Source: an uncultured Bacteroidales bacterium
GTDB taxonomy: Bacteria > Bacteroidota > Bacteroidia > Bacteroidales > FEN-979
Length of the DNA: 49,138 nucleotides
Reading direction: 5' to 3'
Assembly: GCA_903837605.1 (NCBI GenBank)
Contig: CAILVF010000069.1
Span: forward strand, 1-49,138
Shown here: positions 34,672-42,102 of the stretch, one piece after another
Layout: each line of letters starts with the position of its first letter
Position numbering within the stretch: position 1 is the stretch's first letter
Program-made: the position numbers and the translations under genes
Notes under the pieces: generated by a model
Seen by the model: the letters and a program-made list of their open reading frames with translations, nothing else
What the model was told of the DNA's origin: nothing
The model's database searches: none

Positions 34672-34701
34672 TTTGACATTAAAAAAAATCCTGTAAATTC
34701 G
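34672..34701 (+). promoter_or_regulatory. Promoter of the lipoprotein-ABCG pair
   Basis: TTTG (34672-34675), 18 bases, TAAATTCG (34694-34701), a near-consensus Bacteroidota promoter. Transcription should begin about 20 bases before the ATG at 34728. Confidence 0.5.
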
Positions 34702-34727
34702 CTATTCCATTCAGAAAAAATAAAGAC

Positions 34728-35576
34728 ATGAAAGCATTCAGAAAAATTTTAGCAAGCCTCTTAGTGGCGCTCACTGTAATTTCATCAATGACTTCCTGTA
34801 ACAACGGGGCCAGCAAGGACTCACAGGCCAATCAGACTGCTGCAGATACAATTAAAAAAGACGTTAATCTTTCTCCGGAAAACAAGAACCTGCTCTACCA
34901 GTTCCCTACTCCTTTTGAAGTCACTATGATGCTTCAGAGGGCTAAGGCAGGCTACATTTTCAAAATCACCAACCCTCCTGCCAATTTAAGCAAGTATTCC
35001 ACCGAGAAGGCAAAAGCGCTGAATCTTGGCATATACAGTGCCGACCTGGCTTATTCGGCAACCTACAATTTTGTCGACGAAACAAATAAATTCATTGCAT
35101 GTACAGGTAAACTTGCAAACGATCTCGGTATTGCAGGTGTATACGACCCAGGCCTTGTCGACAAGGTTAAAAAGTTCAATAACAACAAAGACTCCCTGGT
35201 GAATATGGTCACAAAGATCTTTAACCAGACCAATGACTTCCTGAGCAGGAACAACCGTAACCAGATCGCAGTATTAGTGGCAACCGGCACTTTTGTTGAA
35301 GCGCTTTATCTCGCTGCATCGCTGAACCAGGTTGCTTCCGACAACAAACCCATATCCACTGTTATTTTCAAGCAGAAAGATAATCTTGATAAGCTGATCA
35401 CCCTCCTCACGGCCTATAATATGGACTCCGAGCTGAAACCGATTGGTGATGAGGTTAGCAAACTAAAAGCAATATACACCAATTACGGACTGGAAGCAGA
35501 CAAGAAACTGCCCCAGCAAAAAGCAGCTGAGATCGGTGATCTGACCCAAAGTGTCAGAGACTCCTTTATCAAATGA
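34728..35576 (+). CDS. Predicted lipoprotein, unknown function
   Basis: 282 residues. A lipoprotein signal ends SMTSC with lipidated C24, then a Ser/Asn/Thr-rich linker to about residue 48. The mature part is predicted helical and charged, with no motif I recognise. Its stop overlaps the start of the ABCG-like gene by four bases, so the two are translationally coupled and probably work together at the envelope, for example as an accessory or cargo-handling factor. No function can be stated. Confidence 0.75.
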   Translation: MKAFRKILASLLVALTVISSMTSCNNGASKDSQANQTAADTIKKDVNLSPENKNLLYQFPTPFEVTMMLQRAKAGYIFKITNPPANLSKYSTEKAKALNLGIYSADLAYSATYNFVDETNKFIACTGKLANDLGIAGVYDPGLVDKVKKFNNNKDSLVNMVTKIFNQTNDFLSRNNRNQIAVLVATGTFVEALYLAASLNQVASDNKPISTVIFKQKDNLDKLITLLTAYNMDSELKPIGDEVSKLKAIYTNYGLEADKKLPQQKAAEIGDLTQSVRDSFIK

Positions 35577-38500
35577 CCGAACCTATTCTGATGGCCCTGG
35601 TCCAGCTGTTTGCCACTGTTGCGGCAACAGCGAGGAAGCAGGCTTCTGAAAATTCCAGGCTCATCCTGGAATCCTACCTGCGTGATCAACTTAACAGCGG
35701 GGAACTTGAAGAATATTTAAAGCTTTTCGACGAATTACTTTCCTTTCATCAGCCGTTAGCAGAGTCCCCGGGGGATCCGCCACCCGACATATCTCATAAA
35801 ATAACGACTATCTGCCAGAAGATCGCAAGGGACCTGGCTTATCTTGACAGGCTTATAGTCTTTATCAAGTTCATTGAATTCATTGAAGAGATTTCGAGGA
35901 ACGAAACAGGCCGTGGTCTGCAGGAAAGCAAACATATGACGTCTTACGCCGCCCTGCTGAAATCGGCATTCAATATCCCCGATAACGAATACGACAATGC
36001 CCTGAACTTTATCCTGGACCCTTTCGGGGGGAAAATTCTGCCGCAGGACCTTCTGCTTATCGATGCCCGGCCCGAAAATACAAACCTGAAACACATCTCC
36101 AGGGAACTTCTCGACGGCTGTATCATGGTGTTGTTCTTCCCAAGCATACGCCGTTTCTTTGCCCGCTACCTCGGGAAGGACCAGCTCTACCTTTATGGAC
36201 ATACCATCCAGCCTTACCGTTCGTTTTTCCTGGCCAACGGGGCCATAATCAACAACCTTAAGATCACACCGGTTTACTATTCCGATATAGCTTCAAAATT
36301 CCTGCATGGCGACAAAACCATCCAGATAGAATTTACAGCAAACGAGATCGAGTACCGTTTTAAAAACAGCACCAATGGTATCCATCCATTCAGTTTTACT
36401 GCCCGTTCGGGTGAACTTATCGGCATCATGGGCGGGAGCGGTGTCGGCAAATCGACTCTTCTAAACGTTTTTAACGGGAGCCTCTGCCTTAACAACGGGA
36501 ATATCCTTATCAACGGATTTAAACTGGGAACCGATAATACCGAGCTCGAAGGAGTAATAGGGTTTGTTCCCCAGGACGACCTGCTGGTTGAGGAACTCAC
36601 TGTTTTTGAGAACCTGTATTTCAACGCAAAACTCTGCTTCAGGGATTTCAGCAAGCAACAGCTTATGAAAGCTGTTTTGAAAGTTCTGAAAGATATAGGG
36701 CTTATAGGCATCAAGGACCTCCGCGTAGGCGATCCTCTTAACAAGTTCATCAGCGGCGGACAGCGTAAGAGGCTGAACATCGCGCTGGAACTGATACGGG
36801 AACCCTCCGTATTGTTCGTGGATGAGCCAACTTCCGGGCTCTCGTCTATGGATTCGGAACTTGTGATGCTGCTTCTGAAGGAACAAACGCTCAAAGGCCG
36901 GCTTGTGGTGGTAAACATCCATCAGCCTTCATCGGATATCTATAAACTGTTCGACATACTGCTGGTCATGGACAAAGGGGGATATCCAATTTATTACGGC
37001 AACCCCATAGATGCGCTGACTTACTTTAAAACACTCAGCAACCACGCCAATCCCGACGAAAGCGAATGTCAGAACTGCGGGTACGTCAACCCCGAACTGA
37101 TCCTTCAGATTACAGAGGCCAGGACTGTAAACGAATACGGGAAACTCACAGTGAACCGCAAAGTGAGCCCCGGTGAATGGTATGCCCATTTCAGGAAAAA
37201 CATCCAGCCAAAGCTTAAGCTCTCAACCATTAAACAACAGCTCCCCCTGAACTTCTTCAAAGTTCCGGGACGATGGAAACAGTTCAGCATCTTTGGTATT
37301 CGAAACCTTCTGACTAAAATAACCAACCGTCAATACCTTGTTATCAACCTGTTTGAAGCTCCGGTACTGGCTGCCCTGCTGGCCTTCCTGACCAGGTACT
37401 TCAGCGGGGATTCATATTTCTTCGGGGAAAACAAAAACCTTGTGGCCTATATGTTCATGAGCGTTGTGGTGGCTCTTTTTCTCGGGATGATGGTAAGTGC
37501 CGAAGAGATCTTCAGGGACCGGAGGATCCTTAAACGCGAAGCCTTCCTTCACCTCAGCCGCAGCAGTTACCTGAACTCAAAGATCATACTCCTGTTCGTA
37601 CTGTCGGCCATTCAAACACTGTTATATGTTTTGATAGGAGACTGGATTCTCGGCATTAAAGGTATGACCATGGCCTACTGGCTGATCCTGTTCAGCACTT
37701 CCTGCTTTGCAAATATGGCAGGTCTGAATATTTCTTCCGGGCTTGATTCTATTGTTGCCATCTATATTATTATCCCGTTCATACTGGTCCCCCAGCTGCT
37801 CCTGAGCGGGACTATAGTCTCCTTTGACTACCTGAATCCTGCAATAAGTTCAAGGGTCAATGTTCCGTTTGTAGGGGACATGATGGCTTCCCGATGGAGT
37901 TTTGAAGCCATGGCTGTTGCCCAGTTCAGGGACAATAAATACGAAAAGCAGTTTTACCAGGCCGATAAGGAAATTTCAAAGTATGCCTATATCACAGCCT
38001 TGCGCATACCTGCGCTCCAGGAACTGCTTGACGAATCCAGGATGAACATCGTAAGACAGAAAGACAATAAAAAGACCCAGCAGAACCTGCTGATCCTTCG
38101 TAACGAAATTACAGGACTTGAAAAAGAGGCAGATTTCAGCCGTGGTTCACCGGTTCAGAATATCACGCCTTCGGGCCTCACCAGCGAGCTGAGCACAAAG
38201 ATCAGGTCATACCTTGACTCGATGAGCATAATATTCTCGGCACGGCTGAGCAAAGCCAACAACATTCATGATGCCATTTATCAAAAACTCGTTAATGAAA
38301 AAGGGCAGGAAGCTGTTTACGCACTTAAACGGGAATATTATAATGAAAATCTTGCCGACCTTGTCCTGAACTCCGCATCAACCGATAAGATCATCCAGGG
38401 AAAAGACAGGCTGATCAGGAAAAAAGACCCGGTTTTCATGGAACCCGAATCCAGGGCCGGCAGGTCTCATTTTTATGCACCCGTAAAATACCTTGGCACG

Positions 38501-38638
38501 CTCGAAATAGATACTTTCTGGTTCAATATAGCTGCCTTATGGTTTATGTCGCTGCTGCTTTACCTGTCGCTTCAGCATAATACCCTCAGAAAGATCATTG
38601 AATATTTCGGGCAGATGAAGAAATTACGAAAAACCTGA
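35573..38638 (+). CDS. ABCG-like half transporter with long N-terminal helical domain
   Basis: 1021 residues. Residues 1-220 are a helical region, perhaps TerB-like, unrelated to the ATPase. The ATPase follows: Walker A GGSGVGKST (287-295), signature ISGGQRKRL, Walker B VLFVDEPTSGL (D417) and H-loop NIHQPSSD. About 590-790 holds six hydrophobic helices of ABC2 type. A charged, coiled-coil-rich insertion (about 795-985) and one last helix end the protein. Similar proteins export lipids or drugs, or act with partner lipoproteins. The long N-terminal and C-terminal extensions set it apart from typical 600-residue ABCG half transporters. Coupled with the lipoprotein gene upstream. Confidence 0.84.
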   Translation: MTEPILMALVQLFATVAATARKQASENSRLILESYLRDQLNSGELEEYLKLFDELLSFHQPLAESPGDPPPDISHKITTICQKIARDLAYLDRLIVFIKFIEFIEEISRNETGRGLQESKHMTSYAALLKSAFNIPDNEYDNALNFILDPFGGKILPQDLLLIDARPENTNLKHISRELLDGCIMVLFFPSIRRFFARYLGKDQLYLYGHTIQPYRSFFLANGAIINNLKITPVYYSDIASKFLHGDKTIQIEFTANEIEYRFKNSTNGIHPFSFTARSGELIGIMGGSGVGKSTLLNVFNGSLCLNNGNILINGFKLGTDNTELEGVIGFVPQDDLLVEELTVFENLYFNAKLCFRDFSKQQLMKAVLKVLKDIGLIGIKDLRVGDPLNKFISGGQRKRLNIALELIREPSVLFVDEPTSGLSSMDSELVMLLLKEQTLKGRLVVVNIHQPSSDIYKLFDILLVMDKGGYPIYYGNPIDALTYFKTLSNHANPDESECQNCGYVNPELILQITEARTVNEYGKLTVNRKVSPGEWYAHFRKNIQPKLKLSTIKQQLPLNFFKVPGRWKQFSIFGIRNLLTKITNRQYLVINLFEAPVLAALLAFLTRYFSGDSYFFGENKNLVAYMFMSVVVALFLGMMVSAEEIFRDRRILKREAFLHLSRSSYLNSKIILLFVLSAIQTLLYVLIGDWILGIKGMTMAYWLILFSTSCFANMAGLNISSGLDSIVAIYIIIPFILVPQLLLSGTIVSFDYLNPAISSRVNVPFVGDMMASRWSFEAMAVAQFRDNKYEKQFYQADKEISKYAYITALRIPALQELLDESRMNIVRQKDNKKTQQNLLILRNEITGLEKEADFSRGSPVQNITPSGLTSELSTKIRSYLDSMSIIFSARLSKANNIHDAIYQKLVNEKGQEAVYALKREYYNENLADLVLNSASTDKIIQGKDRLIRKKDPVFMEPESRAGRSHFYAPVKYLGTLEIDTFWFNIAALWFMSLLLYLSLQHNTLRKIIEYFGQMKKLRKT

Positions 38639-38655
38639 TGAAGGAACTTCGGTTT

Positions 38656-39600
38656 TCACGACAAGCCGTTAAGCCTGATCGTTTCAAGCTCATCGCTGCT
38701 GAAAAGGCCGCTGCGGTACAATCTTAGAAACTGTTCCGAAACCCCGGCCCTGAAAAGCATCACATCGTCTGAATTCACGGTGACTTTCACCCCATGGTCG
38801 AAGAGTATCCTGATAGGATGTGTTTTGTATGATTTCACCCTCTTCAGCTTGATATTGCTTTCGGGGCATACATTCAGCCGTATTGAATTGGCGGCAAGCC
38901 ATCGCATCACTTCGGGTGAATCGGCTGCCCCTATGCCATGCTGTACTTCATCCAGCCCAAGCAGTTCAACGGCTTTTTGCACCGACGCAGCATCCCCGAA
39001 TTCACCTGCATGGGCTTTCAGTTTCAGGCCGGCCGCACGCGCAAACCGGTAGAGTTCGCGAAAATTCTCAAGCGGCTGTGCTTTCTCATCATCATACAGG
39101 TCAAGACTGCGAAAGTAACCAAAGGCAAGAAAAGGTTCAAGATGCTTTAAAACAGTGCGCAATGGCAATGTTTTCGGGAACCCCAGCTCCGGTCTGAAAT
39201 CAATTTCCGGGGCAATCAGTGAATGATAATGTTTTAATGAACCCACAGCCCTCTCAGGTGATATATTAAACATGCTGCCGAAGAATCCATCCAGGCTCAT
39301 CTCAAGGACCTTTATCCCATCCTGTTTAGCCTGCATAAAGGCTGCTTCAACGGCTTTTTCAAATGCGCCCGGCCGTTTCAGGAAAGGGGCATAGACCTCT
39401 CCAATCCACCTGTTCAGGGGCTCAATGCCCATCTTGTCGGCACGGAACGGCTTCAGCTTCTCACCATAAAACCTGCTTATCACCGAAGCTTTGCCTCCAA
39501 GCATGCAATGGTTGTGAAGGTCTGATTTTGGTATACTGCGGATGGCTTTGAGGTTACCTTCCTCCAATGCCGTTCTTAACGAAACTTTATTTGCCTGCAT
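38656..39600 (-). CDS. Adenosine deaminase-like amidohydrolase
   Basis: 314 residues from the ATG (complement of 39598-39600); a TTG two codons upstream is unlikely. Zinc ligands are H29 and H31 (SDLHNHC), HAGEFGD carries the catalytic Glu and a His, and QHGIGA and VNSDD complete the metal site. It therefore looks catalytically intact. Members hydrolyse adenosine, adenine or related aminopurines; which one is not certain. The start overlaps the end of the dipeptidase gene by 14 bases, so it is the third gene of the pdxJ operon. Confidence 0.86.
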   Translation of the reverse strand: MQANKVSLRTALEEGNLKAIRSIPKSDLHNHCMLGGKASVISRFYGEKLKPFRADKMGIEPLNRWIGEVYAPFLKRPGAFEKAVEAAFMQAKQDGIKVLEMSLDGFFGSMFNISPERAVGSLKHYHSLIAPEIDFRPELGFPKTLPLRTVLKHLEPFLAFGYFRSLDLYDDEKAQPLENFRELYRFARAAGLKLKAHAGEFGDAASVQKAVELLGLDEVQHGIGAADSPEVMRWLAANSIRLNVCPESNIKLKRVKSYKTHPIRILFDHGVKVTVNSDDVMLFRAGVSEQFLRLYRSGLFSSDELETIRLNGLS

Positions 39601-40798
39601 TGTCAAGGTTTTGTTTCATTACTCTCATCAGGTTTCCTCCCCATATCTTTTTAATCTGGGATTTTGAATACCCTCTTCGAACCAGCTCAAGGGTGATATT
39701 GCCCATTTCGCTCACATCATTGCATCCCTTTACCCCTCCTCCCCCGTCGAAATCGGTCCCTATCCCCACATGATCAATCCCGGCAACCTTGACCATATGA
39801 TCAATATGGTCAACAACATCGCTTACTGTTGCAAGATGCGGGGGAAAAAGATCGTCGACAGCATTCCAGTCCTTGTTCGCACTTTTCTGCTCATCCTTTG
39901 ATAATCCGTCAAAATCGTGGTATTTTTTTCTAAGGGCAGCATGTGCCGAATCCCTGGCAGGGTTAGGATCGGCTTTGACATAGGCGCTGAGTATGCACAT
40001 CTGCGCCACACCTCCGTTAGCGGCCAGGGCCATCAGCATAGGATCGCTGAGGTTCCTGGGGTTGTTGCATAATGCGCGTGAACAGGAATGTGAAGCAATT
40101 ACCGGGGACTTCGACAGGTGCAGAACATCATAAAAAGATTTGTCGGAAATATGCGAAACATCGACCATCATCCCCAGCTTGTTCATTTTGCTCACAACCT
40201 CTTTCCCGAGAGGGCTGAGGCCCCCGAATGCAAGGGTGTCGGTGGATGAATCGCAGAGGTCATTGTTTTTGGTATGGCAGAGTGTAATATAGCGCACCCC
40301 CCTGTTGAAAAATGTTTCAACCAGCGAAAGATCCAGCCCTATGGGGTAGCCATTCTCCATGCCGATAAATACAGCGATCTTTCCTTCTTTTTTCAGACGG
40401 TAAGCATCCTGAGGTTTCAGCGCCAGCGAGGCCATCGCCTGGTTCCTTTTTAATACTGAATAAATAGTGTCGATGATCTCGAAAGCTTCATTTTTAATTT
40501 TTAAAAATGAAGCCTGGTCACGTTTCCCCTGGGAGGTAAATACCGCGAAGAAGATACCGTTAAGACCGCCTTCCTTCATACGGGGAAAGTCAACTTTGGA
40601 ACCTCCGGAATCGTGTTTCCGGCCCGGATCGAAGTCTCCCGCCATCAGCCTCATGGGGGTATCGGTATGGGAATCCACGGTAAACACGGAACGGTGGATG
40701 TCAGCTGCTTTCTTAATCAGTTTTGCGTCGGTATTGTTACCACAAACGCCTGCAAAAGCGGGTAGAAGTATAAAAGCAATGCATATTGTTCTTATCAT
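39587..40798 (-). CDS. Exported membrane dipeptidase (peptidase M19)
   Basis: 403 residues. A signal peptide (CIAFILLPAFAGVCG, about 1-20) sends it to the periplasm. The zinc pair H44 and D46 (DSHTDTP) and later motifs such as YITLCHTKNND, MVDVSHISD and VIASHSCSRAL, GIGTDFDGGGG match renal-dipeptidase-like M19 enzymes. They cleave dipeptides, including those with D-residues, so a role in murein peptide recycling is possible. It lies eight bases after pdxJ. Confidence 0.9.
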   Translation of the reverse strand: MIRTICIAFILLPAFAGVCGNNTDAKLIKKAADIHRSVFTVDSHTDTPMRLMAGDFDPGRKHDSGGSKVDFPRMKEGGLNGIFFAVFTSQGKRDQASFLKIKNEAFEIIDTIYSVLKRNQAMASLALKPQDAYRLKKEGKIAVFIGMENGYPIGLDLSLVETFFNRGVRYITLCHTKNNDLCDSSTDTLAFGGLSPLGKEVVSKMNKLGMMVDVSHISDKSFYDVLHLSKSPVIASHSCSRALCNNPRNLSDPMLMALAANGGVAQMCILSAYVKADPNPARDSAHAALRKKYHDFDGLSKDEQKSANKDWNAVDDLFPPHLATVSDVVDHIDHMVKVAGIDHVGIGTDFDGGGGVKGCNDVSEMGNITLELVRRGYSKSQIKKIWGGNLMRVMKQNLDNAGK

Positions 40799-40806
40799 GG
40801 CAGTAT

Positions 40807-41520
40807 TTATTTAAGCTGGCGGAGATACATCTGAATCGTATTTTCCAATCCGTAATATAAAGCATCGCAGATCAGGGCATGCCCGATGGAGACTTCAAGA
40901 AGGTGAGGAACGTTCTGGTAAAAAAAATGCAGGTTTTCAAGGCTGAGATCATGCCCGGCATTCACGCCTAAACCTGAATCATTTGCAGCTTCAGCTGCCA
41001 TACGAAAAGGTAACACCGCTTTTTGAGGGTCGGCCTTATAAGCGGATGCAAATGCTTCGGTATATAACTCCACCCTGTCGGCTCCTGTTTTCGCGGCATT
41101 TCGAATCATCTTCTCATCAGTTTCAATGAATACCGATGTCCTGATCCCGCAGGATTTAAATCCTGCAATTACCTCCTTAAGGAAACGTTCATGTTTAATG
41201 GTATCCCATCCGGCATTGGACGTTAGGACTCCCGGAGGATCGGGAACGAGGGTGACCTGTGCGGGTTTGACTTTCATTACAAGGTCGATGAAAATTTCAG
41301 AAGGATAGCCTTCAATATTGAATTCCGTTGTTAATACCGGCTTGAGATCATACACATCCTGGTAGCGCACATGCCTCTCATCGGGACGGGGATGCACCGT
41401 AATGCCTTCCGCCCCGTAACGTTCACAATCCAAAGCCGTCCTGAGCAGATCGGGCATGTTCCCCCCCCTGGCATTTCGCAAAGTTGCTATCTTGTTGATA
41501 TTAACGCTTAATTTAGTCAT
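40807..41520 (-). CDS. pdxJ: Pyridoxine 5'-phosphate synthase
   Basis: 237 residues, the usual size. The start [19 protein letters not shown] with the substrate-binding histidine motif [13 protein letters not shown], then [17 protein letters not shown] and [10 protein letters not shown], is diagnostic of PdxJ. It closes the ring of vitamin B6 by condensing aminoacetone phosphate with deoxyxylulose phosphate, giving pyridoxine 5'-phosphate, later PLP. It is the first gene of a three-gene operon with a dipeptidase and an adenosine deaminase-like gene, and is divergent from dtd. Confidence 0.96.
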   Translation of the reverse strand: MTKLSVNINKIATLRNARGGNMPDLLRTALDCERYGAEGITVHPRPDERHVRYQDVYDLKPVLTTEFNIEGYPSEIFIDLVMKVKPAQVTLVPDPPGVLTSNAGWDTIKHERFLKEVIAGFKSCGIRTSVFIETDEKMIRNAAKTGADRVELYTEAFASAYKADPQKAVLPFRMAAEAANDSGLGVNAGHDLSLENLHFFYQNVPHLLEVSIGHALICDALYYGLENTIQMYLRQLK

Positions 41521-41534
41521 CGGAAGAGTTTATG

Positions 41535-41542
41535 CAAAGCTA
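41535..41542 (-). promoter_or_regulatory. -7 box of the pdxJ operon
   Basis: On the minus strand TAGCTTTG lies 14 bases before the pdxJ ATG. A good -33 is not evident. Confidence 0.45.
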
Positions 41543-41574
41543 ATACTTAAGGCTGAATTGAGATAAAAAGCTTG

Positions 41575-41582
41575 TAACTTTG
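41575..41582 (+). promoter_or_regulatory. -7 box of dtd, likely leaderless start
   Basis: TAACTTTG ends six bases before the dtd ATG at 41589, so the transcript probably starts at or next to the start codon. It also supports the ATG at 41589 over the TTG at 41580, which lies inside the box. Confidence 0.5.
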
Positions 41583-41588
41583 TATTGT

Positions 41589-42041
41589 ATGAGGATAGTA
41601 ATTCAAAGAGTTTCTTCAGCTTCAGTGGAAATTAAAGGGAAGGTGCATGCCTCTATCCGGCATGGGCTGCTTATTCTTTTAGGAATTGAAGATGAGGATA
41701 CTGCGGATGACGTTAACTGGTTATGCCAGAAGGTTTCCAGGTTAAGGATATTTGACGATACCGATGGGGACATGAACCTTTCTGTCACGGATATCAATGG
41801 TGAAATCCTGCTTATAAGCCAGTTCACCCTGCATGCATCCACAAAGAAAGGAAACAGGCCGTCGTATATCAGGGCTGCAAAACCCGGGGATGCTCTTCCC
41901 CTTTACGGGATGTTTATAAACAGCCTGTCGGCGGAAACCGGGAAAGAAGTTAAAACCGGAATTTTTGGTGAAATGATGGAAGTAGCCCTTGTAAACAGCG
42001 GACCGGTGACTATAATTATAGACTCGAAAAACAAGGAATGA
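41589..42041 (+). CDS. dtd: D-aminoacyl-tRNA deacylase
   Basis: 150 residues, the normal length. The start MRIVIQRVSSASVEI, the catalytic region around LLISQFTLHA, the NRPSY motif and the late NSGPVTI, which forms the cis Gly-Pro selectivity filter, are all present. The enzyme removes D-amino acids (and glycine from tRNA-Ala) attached to tRNA by mistake. The ATG at 41589 is preferred because a promoter box overlaps the earlier TTG. It precedes a hybrid kinase with its own promoter. Confidence 0.96.
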   Translation: MRIVIQRVSSASVEIKGKVHASIRHGLLILLGIEDEDTADDVNWLCQKVSRLRIFDDTDGDMNLSVTDINGEILLISQFTLHASTKKGNRPSYIRAAKPGDALPLYGMFINSLSAETGKEVKTGIFGEMMEVALVNSGPVTIIIDSKNKE

Positions 42042-42066
42042 TATCATTGATTAAGTTAAGGAAAAG

Positions 42067-42098
42067 TTTGGTTTTTCATTCAGGCCTGACTATATTTG
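42067..42098 (+). promoter_or_regulatory. Promoter of the second hybrid kinase, leaderless
   Basis: TTTG (42067-42070), exactly 20 bases, TATATTTG (42091-42098): a textbook Bacteroidota promoter. Only four bases separate the -7 box from the ATG at 42103, so the mRNA should start at or within the start codon. Confidence 0.7.
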
Positions 42099-42102
42099 TA
42101 GC

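Noticed and set aside
36277..36918. 213-residue minus-strand open frame
   Set aside because: Antisense to the ATPase domain of the ABCG-like gene; Ser/Arg-rich shadow composition.
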